Below, piece by piece: positions 7,586-16,287 of a stretch of 64,000 bases of DNA. Below the pieces are notes generated by a model that ran no database searches, was not told the origin of the DNA, and saw nothing but the letters and a program-made list of their open reading frames with translations. A program made the position numbers and the translations under genes. Source of the DNA: Caulobacter sp. RHG1 (GTDB taxonomy: Bacteria; Pseudomonadota; Alphaproteobacteria; Caulobacterales; Caulobacteraceae); the NCBI RefSeq assembly GCF_013181195.1, contig NZ_SMZP01000002.1, forward strand, positions 248,001-312,000, written 5' to 3'. Every line of letters starts with the position of its first letter. Position 1 is the first letter of the stretch.

Positions 7586-10312
7586 TCAGGCCCCCTTGGG
7601 CTTGAACTGCCTTAGCAGCTCGGGCGCGGTCATCAGGTTGATCGCCCACTGCGAGATCTCGGGCGTGGCGATGGCCGGGGTAAAGGTGCTGGTTCCCGGA
7701 TTGACCCAGGCCGGCTGAGCAACCGACGGCCCATCCACCCGAATAGGCTCGGCCAGGAAGCGATCCTGCCCGTCGAACTTCAGCAGATCCCGATAGAGCG
7801 CGATCGCCTTCTCCTGCAGGTCGCGCCGGCCGGTGGTCATCGCCGCCTGAGCCGTCAGGCGCGGTTCGAAGTACCAGTTGACCCGTCGTTCCGCGACGAA
7901 GCGTTCGCAGAGGCTGGTCCAGGCGCGTGCGAACTCCGGACAGTCGATCAGCGTGATCAGCTCCTGGGCGACTTGGTCGCCGGCAAACAGGAACATGAAC
8001 TGTCCCGGCGGCTTGTTCGGCTGGCCGACGGCCTTCAGATGTTTGGTCGCCGGATCGAACGCATAGCCGTCTTCGGTTGCGAAGACGTCGGGCATCGCCC
8101 CGATGTCACGCATGCCGGTCAGCAGATAGCCCCGGTACTTGGCGTCGCCGGTCCGCTCCCACTCGGCCATCCAGTGACTGGCCAGGGTCAGCCAGTCGGG
8201 CCCGATGCGGATGAAGGCTTTCGGCGGGGCGATGTCGGGCCGCGGCGAGACCTTCCGCAGAGGCGGGATGTTGGCCAGGCTGGCCTCCACCACGTCCAGC
8301 GGCTCGCGCATCAGGTCGCCGGTCCGCTCGTCGGTGGTGAGGTAGTAGTGGAAGCGCTTCATGAAGGCGATGTTGATGCGCGCCTCCTTGGCCCCGCATC
8401 CCCAATGGCTGACATTATGGCGTGACCCCAGACCCGCGAAGCGGCCGATGTGATGGACATCGACCTCCAGCGTGTTGCGGGTCATGTCCTCGGCAGCGCG
8501 GAAGATGTCGGCCCGGCCGCTGCGCAGGAAGGCGAACCACAGCCAGACATTGGGCATCAGCTCGGTGGCGTTCCAGCCATGCCCGCCGATGTCGTACATC
8601 CACTGGTTTCGGATCGGATCGTAGGTGCGCTTGAAATCGCCGAAGTCCCAGAACCCGTACCAGCCCCGGCGGTCGATCTCGCCGCTGAAGAACCGGAAAG
8701 CCCGATCCAGCTGCGTCTCGGCCGCGGCGAGGTCGCCTTCGGTCAGGCCTTGAACCGGCGTGTTGGGCAGCGACCACTGCCCCAGCGTCTGGGTCAGATG
8801 GTAGTGGGCCGGAGCGCAGATCAGCAGCGGTGGCGACGCGCCGGTGTCGGCCATGGCGTCCAGCGTGTCGGGATCAGGCGTTCCTGCCGTAGCCCACAAG
8901 GTCAGCTCTGACGTGTTGGCCGCGCCATGGGCGTCGGCATGACCCTCCTCGTAGTCCTCGTAGACCACGTCCAGAGCATGACCGACCGTATCGTAGTGGC
9001 GCAGGTCCATCGGTTGAGCATCGGGCGACCAGAACCAGACCTTCAGCTCGCCAGCGGCCTGCGAAGCGTTGACCGCCTCGAACCCGGCGGGACACTTCTG
9101 CCAGAAGCGCTTGAGGCTGACGCCCAGGCCGCCGGACACATCGCCCAGGAAGGCGAAACCCCGCGCCCGTCGCCCGCCGGTGATCCGCAGCCAACTGCTC
9201 TTGGCGTTGGTGCGCTTGGTCAGCTCCCAGCTGTCGGCGGTCAGCTGGTTGAACTTGAAGCTGTCCCAGGTGGGCGTTTCCAGCAGGTTGGCGCGATCGG
9301 CCGCCGGCAAGGCGTCCAGGTTCGGAATGCGCTGGCCCTGCATCTGGGCGCGCTCGTAGGCCGCCGCATTGGCCATCGCCTTGGGCCGGTAGCCGGGCGC
9401 CAGCATCACTGGCTCGGAAAACAGGTTGTGGTCGTCGGTGGCGAAGCGGACGTGTCGGTTCTGGATCTCCTCGCGGAACGGGATGGAGAAGCTCAGTCCC
9501 AACGCCTTGATGAAGTCCGTCGACTGGTCGCCGTCAAAGACGAACGAGTGGACCATCCGGATCGAGGCCAGCCCCGCCGTGAAGTAGAACCGCACCACAA
9601 AAGGCAGCCAGCGGCGGTCGGGCCCGCCTTGCGCGCGATGTTGGCCGTCGATGCGCACCACCGCGCGGATGGGGCCGGATTGCTCGACCGTGACCTTGGT
9701 GATGTCGCTGGCATAGGCCACGTCGCGGCGGACGCCTTCGGATTCGAGGTTGGTGCGATCCTCACGGATGGCGATCAGGCTGCCCGCGCGGGCGACCTCG
9801 CGCCCCTGCACCGACAGGGATGAAATCAGGTTCGCTCCCGTGCGGTCGATCCGGGCGACGACAGCGCCGGTGTCGACCAGCACCGAGCCGCCCTCTTCCC
9901 GCACGGAAATCGCCTTGCCTGGGCGCGCAGGAGCCTTCGCGGTCACTGATACGCTGAGGTCGTCGGTCCTGCTGTCCGCCGCCAGGGCCAGCCCGGTCCA
10001 CTTGATGGAACCGTCCGGCCAGTAGGCCATCGGCCAGGCTTGAGTCGGAACCAACCGCCCTGCCCCATCGCGCACCTGAACATGCGCCTTGCGGCCCACC
10101 GTTCCGCGCGGCCACGGCACGCCGAACGCCACGCCGGCAGGCGTCAGAGGCGCATGGCCATCCAGCCAGGTCAGCGGCACGGACCTTGGCGACGAAGTTT
10201 CGGCGGGCAGAGCCTTGGCCGGCTGGACGGCGACGACGCCGGCGACAGCGGTCGTGGTCGCCAGAAAGGCGCGCCGGGACGGCTCGGACATGGCCTTGAT
10301 TGCATCCGACAA
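7586..10312 (-). CDS. Tat-exported exo-rhamnogalacturonan-lyase-like protein (PcRGLX/YetA-like, PL26 type)
   Basis: 908 residues from TTG 10312 (GGGAGG lies 7 bases upstream); ATG 10291 is the alternative. The leader PSRRAFLATTTAVAGVVAVQPAKA is a twin-arginine signal. The body starts with VPLTWLDGHAPLTPAGVAFGVPWPRG, the RIFT-barrel-like opening of YetA/PcRGLX proteins, and continues with an alpha/alpha-barrel region (WYGFWDFGDFKRTYDPIRNQWMYD, HNVSHWGCGAKEARIN). Members of polysaccharide lyase family 26 cleave rhamnogalacturonan from the chain end; assignment is from sequence resemblance and substrate is inferred. It stands alone, converging on the siderophore receptor, and a 16-bp palindrome lies just upstream. 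Confidence 0.75.
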   Translation of the reverse strand: MSDAIKAMSEPSRRAFLATTTAVAGVVAVQPAKALPAETSSPRSVPLTWLDGHAPLTPAGVAFGVPWPRGTVGRKAHVQVRDGAGRLVPTQAWPMAYWPDGSIKWTGLALAADSRTDDLSVSVTAKAPARPGKAISVREEGGSVLVDTGAVVARIDRTGANLISSLSVQGREVARAGSLIAIREDRTNLESEGVRRDVAYASDITKVTVEQSGPIRAVVRIDGQHRAQGGPDRRWLPFVVRFYFTAGLASIRMVHSFVFDGDQSTDFIKALGLSFSIPFREEIQNRHVRFATDDHNLFSEPVMLAPGYRPKAMANAAAYERAQMQGQRIPNLDALPAADRANLLETPTWDSFKFNQLTADSWELTKRTNAKSSWLRITGGRRARGFAFLGDVSGGLGVSLKRFWQKCPAGFEAVNASQAAGELKVWFWSPDAQPMDLRHYDTVGHALDVVYEDYEEGHADAHGAANTSELTLWATAGTPDPDTLDAMADTGASPPLLICAPAHYHLTQTLGQWSLPNTPVQGLTEGDLAAAETQLDRAFRFFSGEIDRRGWYGFWDFGDFKRTYDPIRNQWMYDIGGHGWNATELMPNVWLWFAFLRSGRADIFRAAEDMTRNTLEVDVHHIGRFAGLGSRHNVSHWGCGAKEARINIAFMKRFHYYLTTDERTGDLMREPLDVVEASLANIPPLRKVSPRPDIAPPKAFIRIGPDWLTLASHWMAEWERTGDAKYRGYLLTGMRDIGAMPDVFATEDGYAFDPATKHLKAVGQPNKPPGQFMFLFAGDQVAQELITLIDCPEFARAWTSLCERFVAERRVNWYFEPRLTAQAAMTTGRRDLQEKAIALYRDLLKFDGQDRFLAEPIRVDGPSVAQPAWVNPGTSTFTPAIATPEISQWAINLMTAPELLRQFKPKGA

Positions 10313-10346
10313 AGGAAACCTCCCGATCTTGTTTTTTGACCTGCCT

Positions 10347-10362
10347 GTTTTGCGCGCAAAAC
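10347..10362. promoter_or_regulatory. Perfect 16-bp palindrome, LacI-type operator candidate
   Basis: GTTTTGCGCGCAAAAC is fully self-complementary with a central CG, the usual shape of LacI-family operators. It lies 35-50 bp upstream of the lyase start on the minus strand and almost 200 bp upstream of the divergent efflux operon, so it more likely serves the lyase. No LacI gene is in the window. Confidence 0.5.
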
Positions 10363-10473
10363 CAGGCCCAGGCGCGGCGGCACGCTATTGCCTTTGCCGC
10401 AGCTTGTCCTCGACGCCTTAGACCTTGGCGCCCAAATCGCTATCGAGGAGGGGGAGCGGCTTGCTGACCGTCT

Positions 10474-10489
10474 TGTCAGGTGGCCGTCA
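10474..10489 (+). promoter_or_regulatory. Direct-repeat box, candidate response-regulator site of the efflux operon
   Basis: TGTCA and CGTCA in the same orientation, 11 bp apart, 67-82 bp upstream of the RND permease start. The same arrangement (TGTCA-N6-TGTCA) occurs in the promoter region of the two-component genes at 18565-18580. OmpR-class regulators bind such one-turn direct repeats. Confidence 0.45.
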
Positions 10490-10555
10490 GGCTGCCGACC
10501 GCTTGGCCTTGCTAGACCATGGCCAACCTCCCCCTCCGCAACGACGGAACTAAAG

Positions 10556-13500
10556 ATGATTTCGCTTGTGCGGACGGCCTTGGCGCGTCCCTACACCTTC
10601 GTCGTCATGGCCGCGATGATCCTGATCGTCGGCGTGCTGGCGATTCTGCGCACGCCGGTCGACATCTTCCCGACCATCCGCGTGCCCGTGGTCGCCGTCT
10701 CGTGGAGCTATAACGGCCTGTCGCCGTCCGAGATGTCGGGGCGTATCCTGACGCCGTACCAGCGCGCGCTGACCACCACGGTCAACGACATCGACCACAT
10801 CGAGGCGACCTCGCTGCAGGGCATCGGGGTGGTGAAGATCTTCTTCCAGCCCGGCGCCGACGTGCGCCTGGCCAACGCCCAGATCACCGCTGTCTCCCAG
10901 ACCTTGCTGCGGCAGATGCCGACCGGCACGACGCCGCCGCTGATCCTGAACTACAACGCCTCGACCGTGCCCATCCTGCAGCTGGCCCTGTCCGGCAAAG
11001 GCATGAGCGAGCAGCAGCTGTACGACTACGGCGTCAACTTCATCCGTACACGTCTCGTCACCGTTCCCGGCGCGGCGGTGCCCTTCCCGTTCGGCGGCAA
11101 GACCCGCCAGATCCAGGTCGACATCGACCCGCAGGCCCTGCTGTCCAAAGGGCTGTCGGCTACCGACGTCGGCGCGGCCATCGCCGCCCAGACCCAGATC
11201 ACCCCGGCCGGCTTCGTCAAGATCGGCGAGTTCCAGTACAGCCTGAAGCTCAACAACGCCCCCGGCTCGGTCGAGGAGCTGAGCAACCTGCCGGTCCGCA
11301 CCATCAATGGCGCGACCATCCGCATAGGCGACGTCGCCAACGTCCGCGACGGCTCGGCGCCCCAGCAGAACATCGTCCACGTCGACGGCCAGCGGTCGGC
11401 GCTGATGACGGTCCTGAAATCGGGCGCGACCTCGACCATCGCCATCGTCGACGGGATCAAGGCCGCCCTGCCCGAGCTGAAGACCCAGCTGCCAGCCGAG
11501 CTAAGCATCACGCCGCTGAACGACCAGTCGACCTTCGTGAAGGCCGCCGTCGACGGCGTCGTGCACGAAGGCGCCCTGGCCGCAGTGCTGACCTCGCTGA
11601 TGATCCTGCTCTTCCTGGGCTCGTGGCGCTCGACCGTGATCATCGCCGTCTCGATCCCGCTGGCGGTGCTGGCGGCGATCGCGGCCCTGGCGGCGTTCGG
11701 CCAGACCCTGAACGTCATGACCCTGGGCGGCCTGGCTTTGGCCGTCGGCATTCTGGTCGACGACGCCACCGTGACCATCGAGAACATCAACTGGCACCTG
11801 GAGCACGGCAAGGACGTCAAGACGGCGATCCTGGACGGCGCGGCCCAGATCGTGACGCCCGCCTTCGTGTCCCTGCTCTGCATCTGCATCGTCTTCGTGC
11901 CGATGTTCTTCCTGCCGGGCGTGTCGGGCTTCCTGTTCGTGCCGATGGCCCTGTCGGTCGTGTTCGCGATGATCGCCTCGTTCCTGCTGTCGCGGACCCT
12001 GGTGCCGACCATGGCGGCCTATCTTCTCAAGCCCCACGCGCCACATGACGAGGAAGCGCCGTCCAAGAACCGCCTGGTGCGTTTCCAGCGCGGCTTCGAG
12101 CGCGCGTTCAGCAAGGTGCGTGACGCCTATGCGGGCCTGCTGGGCGTGGCCCTGGGCGCACGCGGCCTGTTCGTCGCGGGCTTCCTGGGCTTTGCCCTGC
12201 TGAGCCTGGCGCTCGTGCCCTTCCTGGGCCGCAACTTCTTCCCGGCTGTGGATTCAGGCTCGATCGCCATGCACGTCCGCGCGCCGCCTGGCTCGCGCGT
12301 CGAGGAGTCCGCGGCGCTGTTCGACCGCATCCAGCGCCAGGTCCGTGCCGTGATCCCCGCCGACGAGATCGACACGATCGTGGACAATATCGGCCTGTCC
12401 AGCAGCGGCATCAACGTCGTCTACAACGCCTCGGGCACGATCGGCTCGCAGGACGGCGACATCATGATCAGCCTGAAGAAGGGTCACAAGCCGACCGACG
12501 GCTACATCCGCACCCTGCGCGAGGAACTGCCCAAGGCCTTCCCGACGGCGACCTTCTCGTTCCTGCCCGCCGACGTCACCAGCCAGATCCTGAACTTCGG
12601 CAGCCCCTCGCCGATCGACATCCAGGTCTCCGGCGGCGACATGGCGGCCAACCAGGCCTACGCCCAGAAAATCCTGCGCGCGATCCGGGGCGTCGACGGC
12701 GTGGCCGACGCTCGCATCCAGCAACCGGTCTCCATGCCGGAACTGCGCTTCGACGCCGACCGCACCCGCATCCACGCCCTGGGCCTGGACGAGCGCGACG
12801 TCACCGCCAGCCTGGCCGGCGCCGTGGCCGGCAGCCAGCAGAGCGCGCCCGTCTTCTGGCTGAACCCGCAGAATGGCGTCTCCTACCCGATCGTGGCCCA
12901 GACCCCGGAATACATGCTCGACAGCCTGGACAAGCTGCAGTCGCTGCCGGTGACCGGCGCCCGTGTTCCCGGTCAGGCGCCGCAGGTGCTGGGCGGCCTG
13001 GGCACGCTCAGCCGCGGCTCTACCGCCGCCGTGATCTCCCAGTACAACATCCAGCCGATGGTCAACGTCTTCGCCGCCACGCAAGGCCGCGACCTGGGCG
13101 GGGTCGCCACGGACATCCAGAAGGTCCTCAAGACCCTGGAGAAGGACAAGCCGGCCAAGGTCACCGTCACGCTGCGCGGCCAGTACCAGACCATGAACAC
13201 CGCATTCTCCGGCATGGGCTGGGGCCTGTTGGGCGCGGTGGTGATGATCTATCTGCTGATCGTCATCAACTTCCAGTCCTGGCTGGACCCGTTCGTGATC
13301 ATCTCGGCCCTGCCCGCCGCCTTGGCCGGCATCGCCTGGATGCTGTTCGCCACCGGCACCCCGCTGTCGGTGCCCGCTCTGACCGGCGCGATCATGTGCA
13401 TGGGGGTGGCGACGGCCAACTCGATCCTGGTCGTCAGCTTCGCTCGCGAGCGGCTCCAAGCCACTGGCGACGCCGTCCAGGCCGCCTATGAGGCCGGGGT

Positions 13501-13756
13501 CACCCGCTTCCGCCCAGTGTTGATGACCGCTCTGGCCATGATCATCGGCATGGCGCCGATGGCCCTGGCCCTGGGCGAAGGCGCCGAACAGAACGCGCCG
13601 CTGGGCCGCGCGGTGATCGGCGGTCTGATCTTCGCCACCCTGGCCTCACTGCTGTTCGTCCCAACCATCTTCTCCATCGTCCACGGCCGCCGTCCCCACG
13701 CGGACGCCACGCCTTCCGCCGAAACCACGCCCTCCGAAGGTCTCGCCAATGCCTGA
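10556..13756 (+). CDS. RND efflux transporter permease subunit
   Basis: 1066 residues from ATG 10556, which opens with MISLVRTALARPYTF, the usual RND start; the open frame extends further upstream but without RND-like sequence. Twelve membrane segments can be laid out in the two-repeat RND pattern (first helix about 10-30; blocks near 335-545 and 870-1040) with two large periplasmic loops. The fourth helix has GILVDDATVTIENI, with the paired Asp of the proton relay. This marks the drug/hydrophobe branch rather than the metal branch, whose motif is [10 protein letters not shown]. It is the first gene of a permease-adaptor-outer membrane operon; the stop overlaps the adaptor start by 8 bp. Substrate unknown. 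Confidence 0.93.
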   Translation: MISLVRTALARPYTFVVMAAMILIVGVLAILRTPVDIFPTIRVPVVAVSWSYNGLSPSEMSGRILTPYQRALTTTVNDIDHIEATSLQGIGVVKIFFQPGADVRLANAQITAVSQTLLRQMPTGTTPPLILNYNASTVPILQLALSGKGMSEQQLYDYGVNFIRTRLVTVPGAAVPFPFGGKTRQIQVDIDPQALLSKGLSATDVGAAIAAQTQITPAGFVKIGEFQYSLKLNNAPGSVEELSNLPVRTINGATIRIGDVANVRDGSAPQQNIVHVDGQRSALMTVLKSGATSTIAIVDGIKAALPELKTQLPAELSITPLNDQSTFVKAAVDGVVHEGALAAVLTSLMILLFLGSWRSTVIIAVSIPLAVLAAIAALAAFGQTLNVMTLGGLALAVGILVDDATVTIENINWHLEHGKDVKTAILDGAAQIVTPAFVSLLCICIVFVPMFFLPGVSGFLFVPMALSVVFAMIASFLLSRTLVPTMAAYLLKPHAPHDEEAPSKNRLVRFQRGFERAFSKVRDAYAGLLGVALGARGLFVAGFLGFALLSLALVPFLGRNFFPAVDSGSIAMHVRAPPGSRVEESAALFDRIQRQVRAVIPADEIDTIVDNIGLSSSGINVVYNASGTIGSQDGDIMISLKKGHKPTDGYIRTLREELPKAFPTATFSFLPADVTSQILNFGSPSPIDIQVSGGDMAANQAYAQKILRAIRGVDGVADARIQQPVSMPELRFDADRTRIHALGLDERDVTASLAGAVAGSQQSAPVFWLNPQNGVSYPIVAQTPEYMLDSLDKLQSLPVTGARVPGQAPQVLGGLGTLSRGSTAAVISQYNIQPMVNVFAATQGRDLGGVATDIQKVLKTLEKDKPAKVTVTLRGQYQTMNTAFSGMGWGLLGAVVMIYLLIVINFQSWLDPFVIISALPAALAGIAWMLFATGTPLSVPALTGAIMCMGVATANSILVVSFARERLQATGDAVQAAYEAGVTRFRPVLMTALAMIIGMAPMALALGEGAEQNAPLGRAVIGGLIFATLASLLFVPTIFSIVHGRRPHADATPSAETTPSEGLANA

Positions 13757-14924
13757 CACCCTGCCCAAGACCAGCCCCCAGGGGCTGCGGCGTCTCGCCC
13801 TGATCGGCGTGGCGGGCTTCGCCCTGATCCTGGCGGCCGGCGCGGCCTCGCGACTGCTGGCCGCCCAGGACCTCAGCAAGGTCACTCAGAACAACGCCGC
13901 CACCACGGTCAGCGTCGTCCAGCCCACCGGTGGTGAAAGCGCAGCCCTGGTGTTGCCCGGACGTCTGCAGGCCTGGAACGAGGCCCCTGTCTTCGCGCGG
14001 ACAGACGGCTATCTGCGTCGGTGGTACGTCGACATCGGCCAGCCGGTGCGCAGCGGTCAGGTCCTGGCCGAGATCGACGCCCCCGAGATCGATCAGCAAC
14101 TGGTCGCCGCCCGCGCCGCGCTGGCCACGGCGTCAGCCCAGCGCGACCTGGCCTCGGTCACCGCCGCCCGCTGGAAACGCCTGGTCGGCGAGAACGCGGT
14201 CTCGCAGCAGGAAGCCGATGAGCGCCAGGGCGACCTGGCCGCCCGCGAAGCCATGCGCAACGAAGCGCTCGCAAATGTCCGCCGCCTGGAATCCCTGACC
14301 GCCTTCAAGCGCATCGTCGCGCCCTTCGATGGCGTCGTGACCAGCCGCGACACCGACCTGGGCGACCTGATCAGCGCTGGCGGCGGACGCACCACGCCGC
14401 TGTTCACCGTGTCCGACACCCGCCGCCTGCGCCTCTATGTCAGCGTGCCGCAGAACTTGGCCGCCGGGATCCGCCCCGGGGTCAGCGCCCGCTTCACCAC
14501 GCCGGAGCAGCCGGGTCAGACCTTCACGGCCCATCTCGTCCGCGCCGCCGAGGCGGTCGACGCCCAATCCGGCGCCATGCTGGTCCAGCTGGAGGTCGAC
14601 AACAGCGGCGGCCGGCTGAAGCCCGGCGCCTACGCCCAGGTCAATCTCGAGCTCGGCGCGAGCCCCGGCGAGGCCAAGGCGCTGCGCGTGCCGGCCAACG
14701 CCCTGCTGTTCCGCAAGGAGGGCACGGCCGTCGCCGTCATCGACTCCAACGGCGTCGCCCACATCCGCAAGATCAGCATCGCCCGAGATCACGGCGCCGA
14801 GCTGGAACTGGCGGGCGGGATCTCGGCCAAGGACTGGGTGGTCACCAGCCCGCCCGACGCCATCGCCGATGGCGACAAGGTCCGCGCCATGCCGGTCAAG
14901 GGAGGCGTCGGTGCGCGCGGTTAG
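13749..14924 (+). CDS. RND efflux periplasmic adaptor (membrane fusion protein)
   Basis: 391 residues. An N-terminal membrane anchor (about 15-38, LALIGVAGFALILAAGAASRL) is followed by the adaptor fold: lipoyl-like first half (DGYLRRWYVDIGQPVRSGQVLAEIDAPEID), an alpha-hairpin (about 115-175, AARAALATASAQRDLASVTAARWK), lipoyl second half (IVAPFDGVVTSRDTDLGDLI) and beta-barrel with membrane-proximal domain to the end. It bridges the RND permease and the outer-membrane channel. The ATG lies inside the permease 3' end (8-bp overlap), and the outer-membrane gene starts 14 bp before its own stop, so the three proteins are coupled. Confidence 0.93.
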   Translation: MPDTLPKTSPQGLRRLALIGVAGFALILAAGAASRLLAAQDLSKVTQNNAATTVSVVQPTGGESAALVLPGRLQAWNEAPVFARTDGYLRRWYVDIGQPVRSGQVLAEIDAPEIDQQLVAARAALATASAQRDLASVTAARWKRLVGENAVSQQEADERQGDLAAREAMRNEALANVRRLESLTAFKRIVAPFDGVVTSRDTDLGDLISAGGGRTTPLFTVSDTRRLRLYVSVPQNLAAGIRPGVSARFTTPEQPGQTFTAHLVRAAEAVDAQSGAMLVQLEVDNSGGRLKPGAYAQVNLELGASPGEAKALRVPANALLFRKEGTAVAVIDSNGVAHIRKISIARDHGAELELAGGISAKDWVVTSPPDAIADGDKVRAMPVKGGVGARG

Positions 14925-16287
14925 CCTCACCTCTCTCCTGGCCTGGGGTCTGGCCGGTTGCTCGATGGCCCCGGCCTATGCGCCACCGTCCCTGGCGACG
15001 CCTGCAGCGTTCCGCGACACCGGTCCCTGGACGCCCGTCGGCTCTGCGCAGGCCTCGGCCGACAGCGCTTGGTGGACGGTATTCGCCGATCCGGTTCTGG
15101 ATGGTCTGGAGCGCCGCATGGATGACGCCAGCGCTGACTTGGCCGCCGCCGTGGCCCGCTACGATCAAGCTCGCGCGCTTTCTCGCCAGGCTTCCAGCGC
15201 CTTGTGGCCCCAGGTCGGCGCCGCGGCTGGAACCTCGCGCCAGCGCAACCCGACCAACGGTCGTTTCGACGCCACGACGGTAAGCGCCAGCGCCGCCTAC
15301 GAAGTCGACCTCTGGGGCCGGCTACGCAATCTGGCGGCGGCCGGACGCGCCGACGCGCAGGCCAGCGCCGCCGACCTGGCCGGCGCACGGCTGAGCCTGC
15401 AAGCCGAACTGGCCGACACCTATTTCCGCCTGCGCGGCGCCGACGCCCAGATCGCGGTGTTGAGTTCGACCGCCGAGGCCTTCGGCCAGGCCCTGGACCT
15501 CACGCGTCGTCGACAAGCAGGCGGCGCGGCCAGCGCTATCGACACGGGCCGCGCCCAGACCCAGCTGGCGGCGACCCAGGCCCAGTACGAGCAGGCCGTG
15601 GCCGATCGCGCCCTGCTGGAACACGCCATCGCGGTGCTGGTGGGGCAACCGGCCTCGAGCTTCGCCTTGCCGGCAGCCTCAGGCCTCGCCGACGCTCCGG
15701 CCATGCCTGTAGGCGCGCCTTCGACCCTCTTGCAGCGTCGGCCCGACATTGCCGCGGCCGAACGCCGGATGGCCGCCGCCAATGCGCACATCGGCGTGGC
15801 CCGCGCGGCCTGGTTCCCGAGCGTGACCCTGGCGGCGACAGGAGGCTATCAGTCCTCTGGCGGCGAACTGTTGACGGCGGCTAACCGCGTCTGGGCTCTG
15901 GGCCCCCTGGCCGCCGCCCTTCCCTTGATCGACGGCGGCGCCCGCAAGGCCGAGGTCGCGCGCAGTCAGGCGGTCTTCGACGAGACGGCGGCTGGCTATC
16001 GCCAGACCGTGCTCGACGCCTTCCGCGAGGTCGAGGACCAGATGGTGCTGGCCAATCGCCTGGCCGCGGCCCAAGGCCGTCAGGACGAGGCGGTCGCCGC
16101 CGCCGGCCGGACCACCGCCTTGGCCACCACCCGCTATCGCGAGGGCGCGGCCGCCTATCTGGATGTGGTCACCGCCCAGACCGCCGAGCTGGACGCCCGA
16201 CGCGGCGCGCTGGATCTGCGTACGCGTCGCCTGGCGGCCAGCGTCGACCTGATCCGGGCGCTGGGCGGAGGCTGGGCCGCCGGCTAG
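14911..16287 (+). CDS. Efflux outer-membrane lipoprotein, NodT/OprM family
   Basis: 458 residues from GTG 14911, chosen because GGAGG lies 6 bases upstream and the product then begins with a lipoprotein leader whose lipobox is LAGC (Cys at about residue 16). Two tandem outer-membrane-efflux repeats follow (about 55-240 and 260-450), with WWTVFADPVLDGL near the start and long helices such as SVTLAATGGYQSSGG. It forms the trimeric exit duct of the pump. The stop codon TAG sits in a CTAG shared with the stop of the convergent histidine-kinase gene. Confidence 0.92.
   Translation: MRAVSLTSLLAWGLAGCSMAPAYAPPSLATPAAFRDTGPWTPVGSAQASADSAWWTVFADPVLDGLERRMDDASADLAAAVARYDQARALSRQASSALWPQVGAAAGTSRQRNPTNGRFDATTVSASAAYEVDLWGRLRNLAAAGRADAQASAADLAGARLSLQAELADTYFRLRGADAQIAVLSSTAEAFGQALDLTRRRQAGGAASAIDTGRAQTQLAATQAQYEQAVADRALLEHAIAVLVGQPASSFALPAASGLADAPAMPVGAPSTLLQRRPDIAAAERRMAAANAHIGVARAAWFPSVTLAATGGYQSSGGELLTAANRVWALGPLAAALPLIDGGARKAEVARSQAVFDETAAGYRQTVLDAFREVEDQMVLANRLAAAQGRQDEAVAAAGRTTALATTRYREGAAAYLDVVTAQTAELDARRGALDLRTRRLAASVDLIRALGGGWAAG

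Noticed and set aside
12254..13459. 401-codon minus-strand frame inside the RND permease gene
   Set aside because: It lies wholly within a well-matched 12-helix transporter and has no ribosome site or domain.
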